Positions 16,059 through 18,842 of a stretch of DNA of 18,842 bases are shown in pieces. The stretch comes from CAZEAC01 sp964510065. GTDB taxonomy: Bacteria; Bdellovibrionota_C; UBA2361; CAIXSY01. The notes below the pieces were generated by a model. The model ran no database searches. It had not been told where the DNA came from and worked only from the letters and a program-made list of their open reading frames with translations. Location: the NCBI GenBank assembly GCA_964510065.1, contig CAZEAC010000091.1, forward strand, positions 1 through 18,842. Reading direction: 5' to 3'. The translations under genes and the position numbers were made by a program. Numbering within the stretch: the stretch's first letter is position 1; each line of letters opens with the position of its first letter.

Positions 16059-16095
16059 GAGGAAGCGAGGCAGAGTAATCCTGTCTCGCTTCCTC
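16059..16095. terminator. Strong bidirectional hairpin between convergent genes
   Basis: GAGGAAGCGAGGCAG (16059-16073) pairs fully with CTGTCTCGCTTCCTC (16081-16095): 15 pairs, one of them G-T, with a 7-base loop. It lies between the protease stop (15978) and the stop of the minus-strand membrane protein (16125). The T tracts on either side are short, so its efficiency is uncertain. Confidence 0.68.
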
Positions 16096-16124
16096 TTATA
16101 ACCCACATGGCGAGTTAGCCAAGT

Positions 16125-16637
16125 TCACACCAAAGCCATTCGCGAATGAGGCCGGCCGTTTGGTGGCTGGCGAGACGATCTGGACGCTTTCACCTGATTC
16201 GGGCGATCGCCATCTGCTGGCGAATTTAAGGCCACGCACACCACATAAACGCAGTTGAGACCAGTCATCCACAGTGCTCCTGCCAAGAAGGCATGAAGAA
16301 TCGCAGTGACGTCAGACCCTGCTGCGTGCAGTAGATCAAAAGAGAGCAACACGCTGGCATACATACCGATCACAGCGGATATTGTCCCGATCTTTCGTGA
16401 AACACGCAGCTTTGCTCCAACTAAACTAATCAGCAGGATAGACCCGGTACTGAGCGTTGCTCCAAGCATGAAAGCTGGCGTTGCAATCATGTTCGTCATG
16501 GTAACTCCCATTTCGGAATTAGGCCATGCAATACGGACGGTAGTGATCGCCGTCGTTGCTGTCACGGTGAGAATAACCGGCACCAAAACGAGTGTCGCGA
16601 TCAGACTTAGCAGAATCCACAAGAGTTTCTTGTTCAT
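16125..16637 (-). CDS. Hypothetical four-helix membrane protein
   Basis: 170 residues starting MNKKLLWILLSLIATLVLVP at 16637; a longer in-frame extension upstream is possible but this Met directly precedes the first hydrophobic segment. Likely membrane segments are ~5-27, 53-74, 84-104 and 111-136, followed by a hydrophilic, basic, Pro/Ser-rich tail (RSSRQPPNGRPHSR). No catalytic motif or known family is recognised. Its upstream region carries a promoter candidate at 16862-16890 and two strong hairpins that would lie in a ~220-base leader, which suggests post-transcriptional control. The Shine-Dalgarno is poor. It converges on the protease gene across a strong hairpin. Confidence 0.6.
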   Translation of the reverse strand: MNKKLLWILLSLIATLVLVPVILTVTATTAITTVRIAWPNSEMGVTMTNMIATPAFMLGATLSTGSILLISLVGAKLRVSRKIGTISAVIGMYASVLLSFDLLHAAGSDVTAILHAFLAGALWMTGLNCVYVVCVALNSPADGDRPNQVKASRSSRQPPNGRPHSRMALV

Positions 16638-16707
16638 TTGAGGAATGCCCTGTTGAAGGACCGAAAAAGAGGCAGGCACGCTCCTTTTCAGTTCCAGTGA
16701 TCTCCGT

Positions 16708-16759
16708 CACATTGGAGTTCAGAACACTTGAGAGCAAAGCAGTTCTCAACACCAATGTG
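16708..16759. repeat. 18-base imperfect inverted repeat
   Basis: CACATTGGAGTTCAGAAC (16708-16725) and GTTCTCAACACCAATGTG (16742-16759) pair at 16 of 18 positions around a 16-base loop. In a minus-strand transcript it lies about 70 bases before the start codon of the four-helix membrane protein. Confidence 0.7.
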
Positions 16760-16785
16760 CACGGGGAAAAAAACCTTTCCGATGT

Positions 16786-16828
16786 AGCTCTCCAGCTTCA
16801 GTTCCTAATGAGCTCACGCTGGAGAGTT
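16786..16828. repeat. Inverted repeat with adjoining TTTT
   Basis: CTCTCCAGC (16788-16796) and GCTGGAGAG (16818-16826) are perfect complements with a 21-base loop; an A-T and a G-T pair extend the stem to 11. TTTT follows on the plus strand. It may be the first hairpin of a minus-strand leader or a plus-strand terminator. Confidence 0.6.
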
Positions 16829-16861
16829 TTCGGACCGACTACACAGATCAAATTTTCTAAG

Positions 16862-16890
16862 ACTATAGCACGTCGGTTGCAGCATCTAAA
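16862..16890 (-). promoter_or_regulatory. Candidate promoter of the four-helix membrane protein gene
   Basis: On the minus strand TTTAGA (16890-16885), a 17-base spacer and TATAGT (16867-16862). The -10 matches consensus at 5 of 6 and the -35 at 4 of 6. A start near 16855 would put both hairpins in the leader. Confidence 0.4.
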
Positions 16891-17002
16891 CTGACTCGAA
16901 ATGCTAGGTATTTTGTCGCCCTTGTCTACTTTGGCCGACCATTCGCGCCACTCTGCAAAGTCTCCAAAAAATCAATCCCTTACCTCGAAATCGAAGAACC
17001 TG

Positions 17003-17494
17003 CTATTTCTTTTCAGGAAGGGCAATGATTCTCATGGTTCGCTCGATTGGTGCTGGAGTGGGAGTCGCAGTAGGCGTCGCCGAAGGCATTGCCACCATTT
17101 CTCCAAGTTCCACCCTTTCGTCGAACGGCAATGAGACATCACCCTGCACGGTTTCTTCAGCGTGAATCGGCAGATGTACGCCGAAAAATCCAAGGAGAGA
17201 TGCGGCGAGAACCGTGGCGCTTTTCCAGATCGGGATCCGTCTTGAAGCCGCTGCCTTGAATTGGATTGCTCCAAATTGATTTCGTGAAAAGCGCACGCAT
17301 ACTCTCTTGCCCTGGTTCTGTTCGATAAGTTTGCCTGCCTCCTTGCGAGTCATTTCGGAGAGGTTGTTTACTGAGTGTTGGCACCGCTCACAGAAGCGTG
17401 AGCGACTATCACCTGTCATTTTCTCCCAGTCTTCATGGCAAGGAGTTTTTACGTCAATTGAGTCAAGTATCTGCAGTGAGAGTGGCTTTTTCAT
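17003..17494 (-). CDS. Conserved four-cysteine, single-pass membrane protein
   Basis: 163 residues from the ATG at 17494, which has AGGG about 11 bases upstream; the longer frame is less likely. The N-terminal module has C19, C35, C38 and C66 in the pattern C-x3-W, GDSRSRFCERC, VNNLSEMTRKEA, RVCVRF. I recognise this as a recurring uncharacterised motif (roughly C..W..M.G....RFC..C...V.NLS.MT..EA......C.R) in small proteins of environmental bacteria. The four cysteines suggest a zinc-ribbon-like or metal site. A membrane segment lies at ~87-106, followed by a short Pro/Thr-rich stretch (SATPTATPTPAP) and a basic end. By position the cysteine module would be cytoplasmic. No function is known to me. 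Monocistronic as far as visible. Confidence 0.75.
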   Translation of the reverse strand: MKKPLSLQILDSIDVKTPCHEDWEKMTGDSRSRFCERCQHSVNNLSEMTRKEAGKLIEQNQGKRVCVRFSRNQFGAIQFKAAASRRIPIWKSATVLAASLLGFFGVHLPIHAEETVQGDVSLPFDERVELGEMVAMPSATPTATPTPAPIERTMRIIALPEKK

Positions 17495-17651
17495 AAAATA
17501 TATCCCTGTCGTAGTTACATTCAAAATACGCAGCAGCAGTGGATAAGTTTCACAAAATCGTAACCAATCGTGGGGAATAATTGCCTATGATTTAGGCATA
17601 TTAGCCCGCAAATCCGTAACTACTTATTATTAACTTCGAATACTATTGAGG

Positions 17652-17738
17652 AGTTTTCTCCTAACCCGCTGCTCTCTGTGGCGCTATGGTTTATTTTTAT
17701 TAAAAAAAACACAGAGCCACAGAGGTAGGAAAAGCCAA
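17652..17738. repeat. Palindromic dispersed repeat, copy 2
   Basis: Arms CTCTGTGGCGCTATGGTTT (17674-17692) and AAAACACAGAGCCACAGAG (17706-17724) pair at 16 of 19 positions around a 13-base AT-rich loop. The flanks CCTAACCCGC and GGAAAAGCC resemble those of copy 1 at 8650-8732. It begins 6 bases downstream of the stop codon at 17744 (minus strand), the same placement relative to a gene end as copy 1. Confidence 0.7.
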
Positions 17739-17743
17739 GGAAT

Positions 17744-18121
17744 CTAGCGAGAGGTCTTGGTAGAAGGTGTCTCGCTTGGTGATGCTGTGGCATTACCATT
17801 AACGCTAATAATTTTGGAGTTTGAATTATTTGGGCCAATACTTTTTGATTTGCCCCAATCAGGACCAGGCTCAGGAGGAAGATCGAAAATTGCTTCGCGC
17901 TTGGGCCGACCACTTCCACCTGCTTCGTAACGCCGCACCAATGCGGTCAAAACGGCAAGAACTACAACAATGACGGCTACAAATGAAGCCATCATTATCC
18001 ATGGGAAATGTCCCGTGCCGGTAAAGGAGAAGCGCGCGAAAAGCGAATCAGCCCATCGAAAAAGGACGAATTTCTTCGGCGCAGGCTTTTTTTTTCTCGA
18101 TTTTTGCTCTTCCTCGCTCAT
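17744..18121 (-). CDS. Hypothetical single-pass membrane protein
   Basis: 125 residues from the ATG at 18121 (MSEEEQKSRKKKPAPKK); a TTG five codons upstream is an alternative start. A very basic N-terminal stretch is followed by one membrane segment at ~40-62 (IMMASFVAVIVVVLAVLTAL), then RRYEAGG and a ~60-residue low-complexity tail rich in Pro, Ser, Asn and Thr. By the positive-inside rule the short N-terminus is cytoplasmic and the tail is periplasmic. No family is recognised. It follows the RbfA-like gene by 85 bases on the same strand and probably shares its transcript, although a 6-bp hairpin (AAGTGC/GCACTT, 18177-18197) lies between them. Copy 2 of the dispersed repeat directly follows it. 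Confidence 0.58.
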   Translation of the reverse strand: MSEEEQKSRKKKPAPKKFVLFRWADSLFARFSFTGTGHFPWIMMASFVAVIVVVLAVLTALVRRYEAGGSGRPKREAIFDLPPEPGPDWGKSKSIGPNNSNSKIISVNGNATASPSETPSTKTSR

Positions 18122-18206
18122 ATTTCGTGCGGTCAATTCTTGCCTATGCCCTCAAATTTGTCACCGTGGAAACTTCAAGTGCGTAACCCGGGCACTTCGC
18201 AGCTTT

Positions 18207-18536
18207 TTACTTTCCCCATTTGGCCATGACATAAAGCGGATCAGGCTGAATGCTGATTTGTGGACTGCGCTTCATGTTGAGCGCGGAGGTCAAATCCCAT
18301 CGAAGGTACTTATCAGCGCGATGCAGAACCCTTTTTATGTCAGCAGCGGAATTGAAGCTCGTTGACCCGTCGCGAGGTTCGACCAACACAAGAAAGTGGG
18401 ATCCACCTTGCGCGTGCTCGACTCTACTTACCTGTAGCTCGGAGAGCTCTTCATCGGCGGCGCCGCTGAAAACAATGTCGAGCTCGTCAGCTATGAGGTG
18501 ACTTATCTGTTCGTCTCGAAATCCTTCCTTAGACAT
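18207..18536 (-). CDS. RbfA-like protein (possible ribosome-binding factor A)
   Basis: 109 residues, close to the 110-130 of RbfA. The best match is the C-terminal half: HRADKYLRWDLTSALNMKRSPQISIQPDP resembles RbfA's A-x-x-[IL]-R-x-x-[LI]-x-x-x-[LM]-x-[LM]-[KR]-x-x-P-x-[IL]-x-[FI]-x-x-D. The N-terminus (DEQISHLIADELDIVFSG, then LSELQVSRVEHAQ) fits the opening helix and the V-x-V-E strand. RbfA binds 30S subunits and helps mature the 16S 5' end. The match is partial and the middle is divergent, so it may be a paralogue or an unrelated protein with a similar fold. It lacks the usual nusA-infB-rbfA-truB neighbourhood as far as visible. The ATG at 18536 has AGAGGG only at a long spacing. Confidence 0.5.
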   Translation of the reverse strand: MSKEGFRDEQISHLIADELDIVFSGAADEELSELQVSRVEHAQGGSHFLVLVEPRDGSTSFNSAADIKRVLHRADKYLRWDLTSALNMKRSPQISIQPDPLYVMAKWGK

Positions 18537-18842
18537 TGCAAACTGGCCGCCCTCTTAAGTGAAGTGAGTACCGAAAAGCGGAAGTATTTCGAGCTTTGGT
18601 AATGCATGGGGCGCAGTATTTTTCCTGTCTGACGCTAATCGGAAAAGCCAAGGCTTTGGCCACAAAGTGGCAGGAGACAGATGCTCGCGATGGAGGTGTG
18701 ACATAATGGGCATTGTTACTTTTACCAAAATATCGCCACATAGAGTTCTTGAATAGAGCAAGAATAGCACCGGACTATTACTTCTTTTTAGGGAACCTCT
18801 GAAAAACTAGGTGTTTTGGATTTGCTGGAATTTCGGATGAGA
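18537..18842. other. Right-edge region without a supported gene; possible IS end
   Basis: Two overlapping short minus-strand frames here (up to 71 residues) have no recognisable features. From 18791 the sequence GGGAACCTCTGAAAAACT resembles the terminal repeat of some IS5-family elements, and ATG at 18838 could open a frame that continues beyond the window. The resemblance is from memory and short, so this is only a flag. The rest shows nothing I can name. Confidence 0.25.

Larger units (their letters stand above)
16638..17002. other. 365-base gap with predicted structured leader
   Basis: No convincing gene. It holds two inverted repeats (16708-16759 and 16786-16828), a short GGAAA/TTTCC stem between them, and a minus-strand promoter candidate (16862-16890). 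On the minus strand GGAACTGAA occurs twice, once inside the first hairpin loop and once after the second hairpin. On the plus strand the 16786-16828 stem is followed by TTTT, so a plus-strand small RNA with a terminator is the competing reading. The rest, 16891-17002, shows nothing. Confidence 0.5.

Noticed and set aside
16592..16894. 100-residue plus-strand frame over the hairpin region
   Set aside because: It crosses both inverted repeats and the start of the membrane protein gene, with no ribosome site or family signal; a leader RNA explains the region better.
17970..18365. 131-residue plus-strand frame
   Set aside because: Antisense to two minus-strand genes with better composition and features.
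18529..18770. Two overlapping minus-strand frames of about 70 residues upstream of the RbfA-like gene
   Set aside because: They overlap each other in different frames, lack a ribosome site and show no recognisable pattern.

Overview
The window reads as ordinary chromosomal DNA of a Gram-negative bacterium of roughly 50% GC. The support for this is a periplasmic solute-binding protein, a membrane-anchored lytic transglycosylase, a secreted trypsin-like protease with a bacterial signal peptide, an AddAB-type recombination nuclease and an Rrf2-controlled SUF operon. The protein styles would fit a deltaproteobacterium-like lineage (in the broad old sense), but nothing here fixes the phylum. No tRNA, rRNA, CRISPR array, prophage or complete insertion sequence was found.

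Layout. Positions 1-3870 hold the end of an AddB-like nuclease and a complete AddA-like helicase-nuclease, joined by a GTGA overlap. A GT90 (CAP10-type) glycosyltransferase (3922-4926) and a membrane protein fused to a DCC thiol-oxidoreductase domain (5050-6120) follow on the same strand. On the minus strand come a membrane-anchored lytic transglycosylase (8504-7365) and then an unrecognised helix-hairpin-helix-like protein (7305-6199), probably one operon. Next is an Rrf2 regulator (9231-8767), divergent from sufB-sufC-sufD (9621-13195). The 389-base interval between them is rich in promoter-like and palindromic sequence. An orphan Leu/Ile/Val-type binding protein (minus, 14342-13260) is divergent from a secreted S1 protease with an Ig-like domain (14485-15978). 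The right third is minus-strand small proteins: a four-helix membrane protein (16637-16125), a four-cysteine single-pass protein (17494-17003), a single-pass protein (18121-17744) and an RbfA-like protein (18536-18207).

Working together. AddB and AddA should form one double-strand-break resection complex. The Rrf2 protein carries three cysteines suited to Fe-S sensing and probably controls sufBCD, the Fe-S scaffold complex. No cysteine desulfurase (SufS) or sulfur carrier (SufE/SufU) lies next to it. The other genes look like independent transcription units.

The most interesting signals are non-coding: (a) a palindrome cluster with two promoter candidates upstream of sufB; (b) a tandem 16-base repeat ending exactly at the SD-less sufB start codon; (c) two copies of a CTCTGTG-type palindromic dispersed repeat, each just downstream of a minus-strand gene; (d) a predicted ~220-nt leader with two strong hairpins before the four-helix membrane protein. 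I do not see a clear new defence or mobile system here.
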